DNA of 47,709 nt from Bacteroidales bacterium. GTDB lineage: Bacteria > Bacteroidota > Bacteroidia > Bacteroidales > P3. Shown in pieces: positions 16,053-24,672 of the stretch. The notes under the pieces were generated by a model that worked only from the letters and a program-made list of their open reading frames with translations, had not been told where the DNA came from and did not search any database. Position numbers and translations under genes: made by a program. The stretch lies in the NCBI GenBank assembly GCA_009785425.1, contig WQWI01000015.1:1-47709 (forward strand), in the 5' to 3' direction. The number at the start of each line of letters is the position of its first letter. Positions within the stretch are counted from its first letter, which is position 1.

Positions 16053-18446
16053 TTAGTTTTTTATGAATTTCTGTGTGAAAACTTGATTTTCAGTATGGAT
16101 TCTTAGTATATAAACCCCTGCCGGAAGCCAACTTACATCAATACCTAAACCGGGTTGAATGGTTTGCAGCCGGCGAACAATTCGACCTTGCAAATCCAAA
16201 ATTTCGCCTCGCATTCGGTAATTTTCCTCGATTTTAACAAATAGTCTATCTTGAACAGGGTTCGGGTATATTTGTAGAGACGCAATGCATTGCGTCTCTA
16301 CAGGACGATTGATATTTGTTGATGGCGGAAGTTCCGAAATTCCAAAGAAAATCGTTAGTCCGCCACGATGATTTCCAACAACCATATCCAATATTCCATC
16401 GCCGTTGAGATCGGCAACAGCAACAGATGTAAACGAACCTTCGCAAAGTGCTTGCACACGGTCATTCAACAAAAATCTTATATCGTCCATGCGTTGAAAC
16501 GTACCATCTAAATTTCCGTCAATATCTGTAAAATGTAATACTTTTCCGTCTTTATTTCCACTGAAGAGATGCGTATTTCCGTGAACATCCCTGAAAAAAT
16601 GAGGCGTGCCGTGTCCTTCATTAGACCAGTTGCGATTGGTTACATCTACTCGTCCTAAACTATCTGTAACAAATGTAAAAATAGGGTTTTCACGAGTTCC
16701 GGTATTTTGGAAATACGTAATACTGCTTTTGAAATATCGGTCTCCTGCTTCATCGAACCAAATGGTACTCCGACTGCCGACAACTAAATCCAAAAGCCCG
16801 TCCCCATTGAAATCAAAGAGTTGAGGTGCTAGAAATGCACCTATATTTTCTTCTAAGATATTAGAATCGACCAAAACAAAATGCGGAGGAAAAACACCTG
16901 CTGAGGTTCGATATTTATTTCGATAATGAAGTATTTTACCACACTCCGTACCTATCAACAGGTCTAAATATCCGTCGTTATTGAGATATCCAAATGTTGG
17001 GACTGCACCTGCGACATTAAGTGGCGGGGTCAAGGTTAGCGGATAAACTTGAAATGCCGGCATTGTGTCTGTTCCGATATTTCGTAGCAGCACCAAGTCC
17101 GCAACAAATCGAGATACCCAACCATCTACCAATGTATGCCAAGAGGAATCAACCACTCCGTGGTTTCCAATCACAATATCAAACAAGCCGTTGCCGTCAA
17201 TATCAACAAACGTCGGAAAAGCTCCCACTCCAAAATCTAACATATCTTCTTGCAAAAAACGCTTGTTAATTAGCTGAAAATTGGCATTTCCGGAAGTCGA
17301 CATGTTTCTGTAAACCCAAATTGAAGCGTAACCGTCAGTTGAAAAATCTCTTGCATTGAACGGCGAAAAAAGCAATGATTTCTCTCCGGTATTGTCTAAA
17401 TGAATAGTCGAAACAGTCGGTGTGTTGAATATCCTGACCGGCGTACTTCCTCCCGGAAGTAGCGTATCATAACGTCCAATTCTTGCATCGGTTGGCGTAC
17501 CTTCGTTAAACAAAGCAGTAATCGTTGGATAGCCACCATCTGCCAGTAGCAAATCGTACACGCTGTCATTGCTAAAACGGAATGCAAAAATTGTAGAACC
17601 TTCACCATGTAAGGGAACAATAGGAATGTAGCGAGCTTCGAGTTCTGAAAGGGTATGTTCGTTGTTTGATTGTTGATTATGATCTGAGCAAGTGTTCAAA
17701 ATAATTTCGTTGGAAGCATTGCCTTCTCGGAAACAACCCCACATACGATCTGCCAAGACAAAATCAAACGTATCCGTACGTCCGAAATTTTCAACGCTAC
17801 GATTTTTATAAAAATACAACGTTGTTCCACCCATTCCTCCAAAAACCAGCATGTCCAAATCGCCATCACCGTCAACATCTACAAAATGCGGACGAGAGAG
17901 AGTTGAAAAAGACAGGGGTAAAGAAATCGGAGGTAAAGGAGGGAAAAGATCGATTTCTGCGAACATTCTTTCAATATAAAGTTCAAATCGAATGTTTGGT
18001 TTTTGACTCACATTTTTGTATATTCGAACTCCGCCAAGACCATCAGACATAATTAAATCCGGCAATCCGTCTCCATTAAAGTCCACAAGTTGAAACCACA
18101 TGAGTCTATTAGATAATCCCGGTGCAATTCTTGGAAAATATCTTTCGAATTCCGGAGCATAAACGTACTTGTTAAATCCGTTCTTATCGGGACCCATATT
18201 CAAAAATGTAAATATCCTTTCGGCATGTTGATCATACACAACCAAGTCCATTTTTCCGTCGAAATTCAAATCAATCTCACCAATAATAACTGCATTCAAA
18301 CCACCAAACCACGGCTCTTTTATGCGATTTCCGGCAGTGTCGCTGACCGGAATGTCAAATCTTCTTTCAAAATAAAATGACTGCTCCGATAAAGTGGGCG
18401 AAACCAAGCACAAAAGCAATATTTTCAAAAGGGATAGGCGTTTCAT
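16053..18446 (-). CDS. FG-GAP/VCBS repeat protein with T9SS sorting domain
   Basis: A 797-residue secreted protein: signal peptide MKRLSLLKILLLCLVSPTLS, then at least seven calcium-binding FG-GAP/VCBS-type motifs (DLNFDGKMDLVV, DFNGDGLPDLIM, DVDGDGDLDMLV, DIDGNGLFDIVI, YLNNDGYLDLLI, DFNGDGLLDLVV, DLNGDGILDMVV), suggesting a beta-propeller. It ends in a T9SS type A sorting domain (IYPNPVQDRLFVKI, GEILDLQGRIVRRL, LPAGVYILRI). It is probably displayed or released by the T9SS; ligand unknown. The linker just before YPNP (VETQCIASL) is encoded by a perfect 30-nt palindrome at 16273-16302, kept in frame. The ATG is 4 nt from the -7 box, so the mRNA is probably leaderless. Confidence 0.88.
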   Translation of the reverse strand: MKRLSLLKILLLCLVSPTLSEQSFYFERRFDIPVSDTAGNRIKEPWFGGLNAVIIGEIDLNFDGKMDLVVYDQHAERIFTFLNMGPDKNGFNKYVYAPEFERYFPRIAPGLSNRLMWFQLVDFNGDGLPDLIMSDGLGGVRIYKNVSQKPNIRFELYIERMFAEIDLFPPLPPISLPLSFSTLSRPHFVDVDGDGDLDMLVFGGMGGTTLYFYKNRSVENFGRTDTFDFVLADRMWGCFREGNASNEIILNTCSDHNQQSNNEHTLSELEARYIPIVPLHGEGSTIFAFRFSNDSVYDLLLADGGYPTITALFNEGTPTDARIGRYDTLLPGGSTPVRIFNTPTVSTIHLDNTGEKSLLFSPFNARDFSTDGYASIWVYRNMSTSGNANFQLINKRFLQEDMLDFGVGAFPTFVDIDGNGLFDIVIGNHGVVDSSWHTLVDGWVSRFVADLVLLRNIGTDTMPAFQVYPLTLTPPLNVAGAVPTFGYLNNDGYLDLLIGTECGKILHYRNKYRTSAGVFPPHFVLVDSNILEENIGAFLAPQLFDFNGDGLLDLVVGSRSTIWFDEAGDRYFKSSITYFQNTGTRENPIFTFVTDSLGRVDVTNRNWSNEGHGTPHFFRDVHGNTHLFSGNKDGKVLHFTDIDGNLDGTFQRMDDIRFLLNDRVQALCEGSFTSVAVADLNGDGILDMVVGNHRGGLTIFFGISELPPSTNINRPVETQCIASLQIYPNPVQDRLFVKIEENYRMRGEILDLQGRIVRRLQTIQPGLGIDVSWLPAGVYILRIHTENQVFTQKFIKN
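16273..16302. repeat. Perfect 30-nt palindrome in frame within the FG-GAP gene
   Basis: The sequence equals its own reverse complement over 30 nt, and its core matches the element at 1-28. It encodes about nine residues at the junction of the propeller and the sorting domain. Confidence 0.85.
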
Positions 18447-18450
18447 TCTA

Positions 18451-18458
18451 CAAAGATA
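18451..18458 (-). promoter_or_regulatory. -7 box (TATCTTTG), 4 nt from the FG-GAP gene start codon
   Basis: TATCTTTG, TAGA, ATG. Same spacing as the DUF3108 and rarA genes, pointing to a leaderless mRNA. Confidence 0.65.
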
Positions 18459-18501
18459 CAAAAAAAATTGAAAATTGAAAATTGAGAATTGAGAATGCCT
18501 G

Positions 18502-20727
18502 CTAATTCATGCGAGAAACCTTATCAACGCCTTCGATTTTTCGAAGTTCATCTATAAGCGCGTTAAGGCTATCAACATTTGAAATATAAAGCATAACAGT
18601 GCCTTCGAATACGCCTTCAGCTGCATTCAAGTCAATGGATTTCATGTTCAAGTCCATTTTTCGAGAAATCACACCACTCATCTCCCGCCAAATACCTTTT
18701 CTGTCGAAACCGCTCAATCTTATACCAACTAAAAATGTTAACTGCTCGCTTTCTTTCCACTTTGTTTTTACCATACGATCGCCGTATTTCGACATCAACT
18801 CGGTAGCATTCGGACAACTGATACTGTGCACCTGAATCACACTATTCGGCATCAAAATTCCAATCACATTATCACCCGAAATAGGACTGCAGCACGTCGA
18901 AATTTCGTAAGCAATATCTTGTTTGTCTTTCCCGAGCATCAAAGATTCCGGCTTGTCTTTCACTTGCTGCTGGATAGCATCATGAATCGTAAGCGGATTG
19001 GGGTTTTCTTTTGCCCCGAACAACGCACTAAACCAATTCTGTCCTTTGCTTTGCTTTTCAAAAACAGCCCAAATATCCTCTTTTCTCAGCTGCTCCGTAG
19101 CGATGCGATAGTAGAGTTCTGTTTTGGTTTTCGATTTTGTCTTGTCTAAAATCAATGACATTTCATCTGTACCCAACGGACGCTTTATCTCTTTGAGATA
19201 ATCCTTTAGAATTTGGGCACCCTGCTCTTTGTAGTGACCTTTTTCTTCGTTTAGATAGTTCTTGATGTGTGTTTTTGCACGTTCGGTAACAACAAAATCA
19301 AGCCATTCTTCGGTTGGTTTTTGTCGTTTCGATGTGATGACTTCAATTTGATTTCCGCTAGTCAAAACCTCTTGAATAGGCACTAATTTATGATTAACTT
19401 TTGCTCCTATTGCCGTTTCGCCGAGTTCAGAGTGAATGTTGTACGCAAAATCCAGTATCGTAGATCCGGCGGGCATTGTTTTTAAATCGCCTTTCCGCGT
19501 GTAAACAACGATTTCTTCGTTCAATAAGTTTTGTCGAAATTCGTTCAAAAAGTCCAAAGCGTCTTTCGGATCGCCGGCAAGTATTTCGCGAGTTTTGTTT
19601 AACCAGGTATCCAATCCGCTTTCTTGATTTGCGAAAGCCTGATCTTGCTTGTATTTCCAATGTGCAGCATATCCTTTTTCGGCAATTTCTTCCATGCGCG
19701 TGGAGCGAATTTGCACTTCAATCCATTGCCCGGCGTTCGACATGAGTGTTGTGTGTAAAGCCTCATATCCATTGTTTTTCGGTGTGGAAATCCAATCCCG
19801 CAAGCGATCGGGATTTGGTCGATAGATATCTGTTAGAATGGAATAAATCGCCCAACAGTCTCCTTTCTCACGATTATAAGGCGAATCAACGATGATCCGA
19901 ATCGCAAACAAATCATATATCTCTTCAAACGGCACACGTTTGGTTTTCATTTTATGCCAAATCGAATAAACGGATTTTGCTCGACCTGAAATATGACATT
20001 TAAGCGATGCTTCGGATAGTTTCTTTTCAATGGGCTCGATAAATTCTTTAACTGCAGATTCGCGCTCGGAAGCCGTGCGTTGGAGTTTAGTTAAAATCTC
20101 GTTGTACATCTCAGGTTCGGTGTACTTCATTGCCAAATCCTCAAACTCACTTTTAATGGCATAGAGCCCCAAACGATGGGCCAACGGTGCGTACAAATAA
20201 GTTGTTTCGGAGGCAATCTTCAATTGCTTGTCGTGTGGCATGAAATCCAATGTTCGCATGTTGTGCAAACGATCCGCAAGTTTTATCAAAATCACACGAA
20301 CGTCATCCGATAATGTGAGCAACATTTTTTTGTAATTCTCCGCCTGAATCGAAAGAGCTCCTTGATCGAAGATTTCCTCAATTTTTGTGAGTCCGTCAAC
20401 AATTTTAGCCACTGCCGGCGAAAACATTATCTCAATATCACTTAACGTAATAAATTCGGTATCTTCAACCACATCATGAATCAGTGCACAAGCTGCTGAT
20501 GTAGGACCCAAGCCAATATCGTTAACCACAATAAATGCAACGTCTAACGGGTGGTAAATATATGGTTCTCCGCTTTTTCTACGTACATCGGCATGTGCTC
20601 GAATCGCTAATTTGAGTGCTTTGCGAAGCATCTGTTCTTCATGATCTTTCAACGGAACCTTAAACGCCCCTAAAAGACCTTGATACCGCTTGAGAATTTC
20701 TTTTTTTTCTTGGTTGACGTCTATCAT
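18502..20727 (-). CDS. Bifunctional (p)ppGpp synthetase/hydrolase (RelA/SpoT family)
   Basis: Makes and degrades the alarmone (p)ppGpp in the stringent response. The 741-residue protein has an N-terminal HD hydrolase domain (YIYHPLDVAFI, ALIHDVVEDTEF, KLADRLHNMRTL), a synthetase domain (RAKSVYSIWHKM, YEALHTTLM), a TGS domain (MPAGSTILDFAYNIHSELG) and a C-terminal ACT domain (YISNVDSLNALIDELRKIEG). Both catalytic motif sets look intact, so it is probably bifunctional, as most Bacteroidota long Rsh proteins are. It is divergent from ribE; the two -7 boxes are only 12 bp apart. Confidence 0.95.
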   Translation of the reverse strand: MIDVNQEKKEILKRYQGLLGAFKVPLKDHEEQMLRKALKLAIRAHADVRRKSGEPYIYHPLDVAFIVVNDIGLGPTSAACALIHDVVEDTEFITLSDIEIMFSPAVAKIVDGLTKIEEIFDQGALSIQAENYKKMLLTLSDDVRVILIKLADRLHNMRTLDFMPHDKQLKIASETTYLYAPLAHRLGLYAIKSEFEDLAMKYTEPEMYNEILTKLQRTASERESAVKEFIEPIEKKLSEASLKCHISGRAKSVYSIWHKMKTKRVPFEEIYDLFAIRIIVDSPYNREKGDCWAIYSILTDIYRPNPDRLRDWISTPKNNGYEALHTTLMSNAGQWIEVQIRSTRMEEIAEKGYAAHWKYKQDQAFANQESGLDTWLNKTREILAGDPKDALDFLNEFRQNLLNEEIVVYTRKGDLKTMPAGSTILDFAYNIHSELGETAIGAKVNHKLVPIQEVLTSGNQIEVITSKRQKPTEEWLDFVVTERAKTHIKNYLNEEKGHYKEQGAQILKDYLKEIKRPLGTDEMSLILDKTKSKTKTELYYRIATEQLRKEDIWAVFEKQSKGQNWFSALFGAKENPNPLTIHDAIQQQVKDKPESLMLGKDKQDIAYEISTCCSPISGDNVIGILMPNSVIQVHSISCPNATELMSKYGDRMVKTKWKESEQLTFLVGIRLSGFDRKGIWREMSGVISRKMDLNMKSIDLNAAEGVFEGTVMLYISNVDSLNALIDELRKIEGVDKVSRMN

Positions 20728-20750
20728 ATCTATTCATTCAATACAGTTTG

Positions 20751-20758
20751 CAAAGATA
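20751..20758 (-). promoter_or_regulatory. -7 box (TATCTTTG) of the rel/spoT gene
   Basis: TATCTTTGC, 23 nt before the start codon, facing away from the ribE box 12 bp to the right. Confidence 0.65.
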
Positions 20759-20770
20759 GTAAATTTTTCG

Positions 20771-20778
20771 TATCTTTG
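20771..20778 (+). promoter_or_regulatory. -7 box (TATCTTTG) of ribE
   Basis: TATCTTTGC, 15 nt before the ribE ATG; its upstream contact region must overlap the rel/spoT promoter. Confidence 0.7.
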
Positions 20779-20793
20779 CAAAAAAATAGAACT

Positions 20794-21405
20794 ATGTTTA
20801 CAGGAATTATCGAAAAAACCGCCAACGTTGTGGGCATTGAAAAAGAACAAACCAATGTTCATTTCACCTTACAAACCCCCATCGCAAAAGAGTTGAAAGT
20901 TGACCAAAGTGTGTCGCACGACGGCTGCTGCCTTACCGTTGTAAAAGTGGATTACGAAAAAAATCAATATGTTGTAACCGCTATGCAGGAAACCTTGAAC
21001 TGCACAAATCTTCGCACTTGGGAGATCGGTACGGAAGTAAACCTCGAACGTTCGATGCTTTTGGGTGGGCGTTTCGACGGACACGTTGTACAAGGACACG
21101 TTGACCAGGTTGCTGTTTGTGAAAAAGTTGAAACCTTAGACGGAAGTTGGAAATTCTATTTTACTTACGACGTGAAAAAAGATTTCTTCACGGTTGATAA
21201 GGGCTCCATTTCCGTAAACGGCGTGAGTTTGACCGTAGTTGATTCTGAACCGGGGATGTTTTCGGTTGCAATTATTCCCTACACTTACGAAGTGACCAAC
21301 TTTCACAACTTCAAAAAAGGAACTGTTGTGAATATCGAATTTGATGTATTCGGAAAGTACGTTGCTCGCTTGTTTGACGAGTATATCAAGGCGAAGGGTC
21401 TGTAG
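20794..21405 (+). CDS. ribE: Riboflavin synthase, alpha chain
   Basis: Final step of riboflavin synthesis: dismutates two 6,7-dimethyl-8-ribityllumazine molecules to riboflavin. The 203-residue protein has the family start MFTGIIEKTA and two lumazine-binding half-barrels, the first with SVSHDGCCLTVV and the second with LGGRFDGHVVQGHVDQV and GSISVNGVSLTVVD. The start was fixed by this conserved N-terminus. Its last 20 nt overlap, antiparallel, the end of the NfeD-like gene. Confidence 0.95.
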   Translation: MFTGIIEKTANVVGIEKEQTNVHFTLQTPIAKELKVDQSVSHDGCCLTVVKVDYEKNQYVVTAMQETLNCTNLRTWEIGTEVNLERSMLLGGRFDGHVVQGHVDQVAVCEKVETLDGSWKFYFTYDVKKDFFTVDKGSISVNGVSLTVVDSEPGMFSVAIIPYTYEVTNFHNFKKGTVVNIEFDVFGKYVARLFDEYIKAKGL

Positions 21406-21874
21406 AAACAGCCGTCACAAAAATCTTGTTGTTTTCGATTTTCACGACTTTGACCAGTGTTCTTTGATCGGTAAAACCGTCTAAGGAGTGCACCTCTACA
21501 ATTTCTCCGTCGAAAGAGGCTTGTCCTACTGGAACCAAGCGTGATACGGCTTTACCTTCTTCGCCGATTTTGATTTTCTTCTTATCGACAACATTTACTT
21601 TGCTTTCGAGCTCGTCGTTAAGCACCATTTTTTTCCATGCCTTCTTCCGGATAAATAAAAAGGCTAAAATCGCACAAATCCCCAAAACAGAGAGCAACGA
21701 AATCCAGCCTGCTACTGGTCCGAAAATGATAAACATTCGAACAATTCCGATAACCAAGCAAGTTATGCCCCCAATTCCGAGCACGGAAGTACCCGGAAAT
21801 ACGAACAAATCTAATAGAATCAGCAGAAATCCTGCGATGATCAAGAACAATACCCAAGAGAAAATTATTTCCAT
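21386..21874 (-). CDS. NfeD-like membrane protein
   Basis: A 162-residue protein with three or four transmembrane segments in the first about 78 residues (FSWVLFLIIAGFLLILLDLF, GIGGITCLVIGIV, ISLLSVLGICAILAFLFI) and a C-terminal soluble OB-fold region (GEEGKAVSRLVPVGQASFDG). This is the short NfeD architecture, usually linked to SPFH/stomatin proteins in membrane microdomains. No SPFH gene is nearby. It follows the PD40-SPOR gene after 7 nt, so the two are probably co-transcribed. Its role is unknown. Confidence 0.82.
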   Translation of the reverse strand: MEIIFSWVLFLIIAGFLLILLDLFVFPGTSVLGIGGITCLVIGIVRMFIIFGPVAGWISLLSVLGICAILAFLFIRKKAWKKMVLNDELESKVNVVDKKKIKIGEEGKAVSRLVPVGQASFDGEIVEVHSLDGFTDQRTLVKVVKIENNKIFVTAVSTDPSP

Positions 21875-21881
21875 AACTATT

Positions 21882-23357
21882 TTATTTTATACTCATTGAA
21901 ACACGTTGATTACCTCTATATCCCGAAACAAAGCACTCGAATCCAAGAGCTTGAATTCGTCTGCGGATGGCATCTGCTTCTTCAAAAGTTGTAAAAGGTA
22001 CAGTCACGTAGCGATAATATCCGTCAAATGGACTGTGAGTGATAATTTCCATTCGTAAATTCGGTATAGCACGGTATAGCGCATTGAAACGTCCACGGAA
22101 GTCAGATGTTCTTGATGCAGCAACTTGTACACGATAAACTACTCTTTCTTGAACAGCCTGAACTACAGGATCAGGGGCAGGTTGCGCAACAGTAGCCTGT
22201 TCTACACTTGCCGGTGTACGTGCGTGAAATATCTGATTTGCAGTTGCAAAGCACGCACGCAGTTCTTCGCGTGTTATGTCCAAATCTTCTCTCAGCTGAC
22301 TGACTTCTTCTATTTTTTCTTGTAAAAGTGAAAGTGCTTGTCTAGCTACTGCTGAGCCTACATCTCTTGCCGGCATACGTCTTGCGAGGAAAACCCCGTG
22401 TTGGTCGAACACTTGAGGTTCTTGATTGAAACGATAGATATTCTTTCTACTTTCTCCGGCAACAGCGCGATTTGAAATAAAAAATCCACCGTTTCCGTCT
22501 TGCTGAAGCACTATCGCAAAATCGTCAGCACCTGAATTAATCGGTGCTCCGAGGTTGATCGGTTCGGAAAATTCCAGTCTGCTCAAATCACTACTTCCCG
22601 AAACGCTGTGTGTTTCTCCGTCAAGCATGATTTTGGTAAAGAAAATATCCAGCCCGCCCATACCGGGATGCCCGTCAGAAGCGAAGAACAATAAGGAATC
22701 GCGGAATAATTGCGGAAAACTTTCAACTCCGTTTGTATTGATGACGGCAGGCAGCATAACGGGAGTTGTCCAAGTATTTTCTCTTGTTCGCCTTGTCATG
22801 TGCAGATTGGTTCGCTCATCTCTTCCGATAGTAAAAAACATCACATTTCCATCCGAACTCAACGTGGGGTGACCAATTATCGCATGATCATCGTGAAACG
22901 ACTGCTGTGCCGGTCTACTCATTCTGCCTCTCTCATCAACACGATAAGCAACGATGTTACAAACTTGACTTCTACCCCTTCTTGGAACCGGGCAACGCAT
23001 GACATAATAAGTTTGAGTGTTTTTGTCGAAAGCAAACGCACCGTCAGGATCGGACGACCTCACTCTTCTGAGCCGCTGTGTAGGATTCCAGTACATTATG
23101 TCACCTTGCTCAAAATCGTAAATTCCTTGAGCAAAAAAAAGCTGTGGTGTTCCAACTCTTCGACTTCCTCTCGGTGAAGAGCGATCCGACGAGAACAATA
23201 AATTTCCTCTATACCATGCTAACGAAAGCTGATTGTTTGTGGCTGTATTCAAAGTGTTTTCCAAAACAACGGTATCAACTCTCTGTACTTCGTTATTTTG
23301 TGCTGTTAGCACTAAGCCCAGCAACAGTAATGCAAAGAGTGAGGTTAGTCGCTTCAT
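21882..23357 (-). CDS. Exported PD40 beta-propeller protein with C-terminal SPOR-like domain
   Basis: A 491-residue protein: signal peptide (ALLLLGLVLTAQ), then a WD40/PD40-like propeller (GNLLFSSDRSSPRGSRR, HPTLSSDGNVMFFTIG, PQLFRDSLLFFASDGHPG, MGGLDIFFTKI) typical of TolB/PorE-like periplasmic proteins, a short coiled-coil segment (SLLQEKIEEVSQLREDLDIT), and a C-terminal region (YRVQVAASRTSDFRGRFNAL ... VPFTTFEEADAIRRRIQALG) resembling a SPOR peptidoglycan-binding domain. The propeller repeats resemble those of the T9SS protein PorE, which ends in an OmpA domain; here a SPOR-like module would give the peptidoglycan contact. That functional parallel is inference. Confidence 0.7.
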   Translation of the reverse strand: MKRLTSLFALLLLGLVLTAQNNEVQRVDTVVLENTLNTATNNQLSLAWYRGNLLFSSDRSSPRGSRRVGTPQLFFAQGIYDFEQGDIMYWNPTQRLRRVRSSDPDGAFAFDKNTQTYYVMRCPVPRRGRSQVCNIVAYRVDERGRMSRPAQQSFHDDHAIIGHPTLSSDGNVMFFTIGRDERTNLHMTRRTRENTWTTPVMLPAVINTNGVESFPQLFRDSLLFFASDGHPGMGGLDIFFTKIMLDGETHSVSGSSDLSRLEFSEPINLGAPINSGADDFAIVLQQDGNGGFFISNRAVAGESRKNIYRFNQEPQVFDQHGVFLARRMPARDVGSAVARQALSLLQEKIEEVSQLREDLDITREELRACFATANQIFHARTPASVEQATVAQPAPDPVVQAVQERVVYRVQVAASRTSDFRGRFNALYRAIPNLRMEIITHSPFDGYYRYVTVPFTTFEEADAIRRRIQALGFECFVSGYRGNQRVSMSIK

Positions 23358-23395
23358 AGTGATCTGTGTTTTGTGTAAATCTCGAAATCAAAACA

Positions 23396-23403
23396 CAAAA
23401 TTA
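23396..23403 (-). promoter_or_regulatory. -7 box (TAATTTTG) of the PD40-SPOR/nfeD operon
   Basis: TAATTTTG, 38 nt upstream of the start codon. Confidence 0.5.
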
Positions 23404-23492
23404 CAAAATAAAATCGGAATTTCCAAATTTTTGTTTTCGGATAAAGATCCGTTGCGGTTGACCAACGAAGACTTTTTGGCTTAAAGGACAAA

Positions 23493-23523
23493 AAAAACGA
23501 AATACTTTGTGTATTTCGTTTTT
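23493..23523 (-). terminator. Intrinsic terminator of the BACON lipoprotein gene
   Basis: A 13-bp perfect stem (AAAAACGAAATAC / GTATTTCGTTTTT) with a 5-nt loop, ending in a T tract, 25 nt after the stop codon. Symmetric A/T flanks allow action in both directions. Confidence 0.8.
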
Positions 23524-23547
23524 AGGAAATTTAGTCCTGCAGCAAAT

Positions 23548-24522
23548 TTATCTTCTGCGATTTTTCACATCGTTGATATTTCCAACATGACTATCCGGAG
23601 AGACCTCAATAATAGTGCCTGCCCCTGCCCTTCCTTGAATAGGTGCCCTTCTTGGAGCATTTGACGCTCCACCTCTCGTAAAACGAGGAGATTCGATAAT
23701 ATCCATAGCATCATTATTAAAGTTGAAATTTGCTGCATTTGGGTCTCTGTCCATAGTAGCAAAAAGTAACAATGCATCAAAAGTCGAACCGTCAATCACT
23801 AGGTCAATCCAATAATCACCATCCAACATATTTGTACTATACCTCAATATTGCCACAGAATCTGCAATACGAAATACACCGCCATCAAGTTCTCCTGCGT
23901 CGTCATCAGCTATCACGGCAAATGGTGCTTGCCAAAAAGGATTGTTGTTCCAGTCCGGAAGGCGCTTGGTTATATAAATAAAGTCTGCTCCATTCCATTC
24001 GATAACAGGTCGAGGTTCGCCCAAAAAGCCGAAAACATGAAATTGTTTCGCGTTGTATCTGCTACGAGTGATGGTATCAAGATCTGTAATTTGCTCTCCA
24101 GTATGGTCCCAAGATGTAACCGTCCATGCACCTGTAATATCTGTAATTCCTGTTGGATTTCCTGCTTGGTAAAGTTCAATCTCCACAAAAATTTGGCTTG
24201 GTTGAAGCGTAAATCTTAATCTTCCTGTACGAGCGAGGTAACTTGGATTTGTTGAGTCGGCGAAAACGGTGATTACGAGTCCTTCGGTTGCTTCTCCTTG
24301 AGTAGCGGATAAAGCAATTTGCCAACCTTCAGAGATGTTAACACCTGCAGCCCTCCAACCTTCAGAGGCTACCAAAGTGAACGTTTGGGTACCACCACCG
24401 TAAGGAAACTCTAAAATGCTTCTGTTAACTCTGATTTCTAACGGATCATCGTCTGTGCGACAGCTTGTAAATACAACTGCCATCGCAGCAAGGATAGCAA
24501 TTGGATAAAGAATTTTTTTCAT
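23548..24522 (-). CDS. BACON-domain lipoprotein, probably surface-exposed
   Basis: A 324-residue lipoprotein: signal peptide with lipobox VFTSC (about residue 20), followed by the acidic run CRTDDD, which resembles the lipoprotein export signal that sends Bacteroidota lipoproteins to the cell surface. A BACON-like Ig domain follows (PYGGGTQTFTLVASEGWRAA, GLVITVFADSTNPS, ARTGRLRFTL). The C-terminal half (ITGAWTVTSWDHTG onward) is lipocalin-like in character and of unknown function. BACON domains are common in carbohydrate- or mucin-binding proteins, but no polysaccharide locus is present here. Confidence 0.72.
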   Translation of the reverse strand: MKKILYPIAILAAMAVVFTSCRTDDDPLEIRVNRSILEFPYGGGTQTFTLVASEGWRAAGVNISEGWQIALSATQGEATEGLVITVFADSTNPSYLARTGRLRFTLQPSQIFVEIELYQAGNPTGITDITGAWTVTSWDHTGEQITDLDTITRSRYNAKQFHVFGFLGEPRPVIEWNGADFIYITKRLPDWNNNPFWQAPFAVIADDDAGELDGGVFRIADSVAILRYSTNMLDGDYWIDLVIDGSTFDALLLFATMDRDPNAANFNFNNDAMDIIESPRFTRGGASNAPRRAPIQGRAGAGTIIEVSPDSHVGNINDVKNRRR

Positions 24523-24575
24523 GATTTTGTGTTTTATAATTAATAATTTGCTTCAAATTTTGCAAGAATAATCTA

Positions 24576-24583
24576 CAAAGATA
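24576..24583 (-). promoter_or_regulatory. -7 box (TATCTTTG) of the BACON lipoprotein gene
   Basis: TATCTTTGT facing left; 32 bp separate it from the rightward box at 24616. Confidence 0.65.
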
Positions 24584-24615
24584 CGCAAAAGATTGCAAAA
24601 AACAAAAAAAAATTG

Positions 24616-24623
24616 TATCTTTG
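24616..24623 (+). promoter_or_regulatory. -7 box (TATCTTTG) of the small lipoprotein gene
   Basis: TATCTTTGC with a TTG 20 bp upstream; 49 nt before the ATG. Confidence 0.7.
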
Positions 24624-24672
24624 CAAAATTCTGATATAAAATAAGTAATTTACCCTTTAAAGTTCAAAAAAC

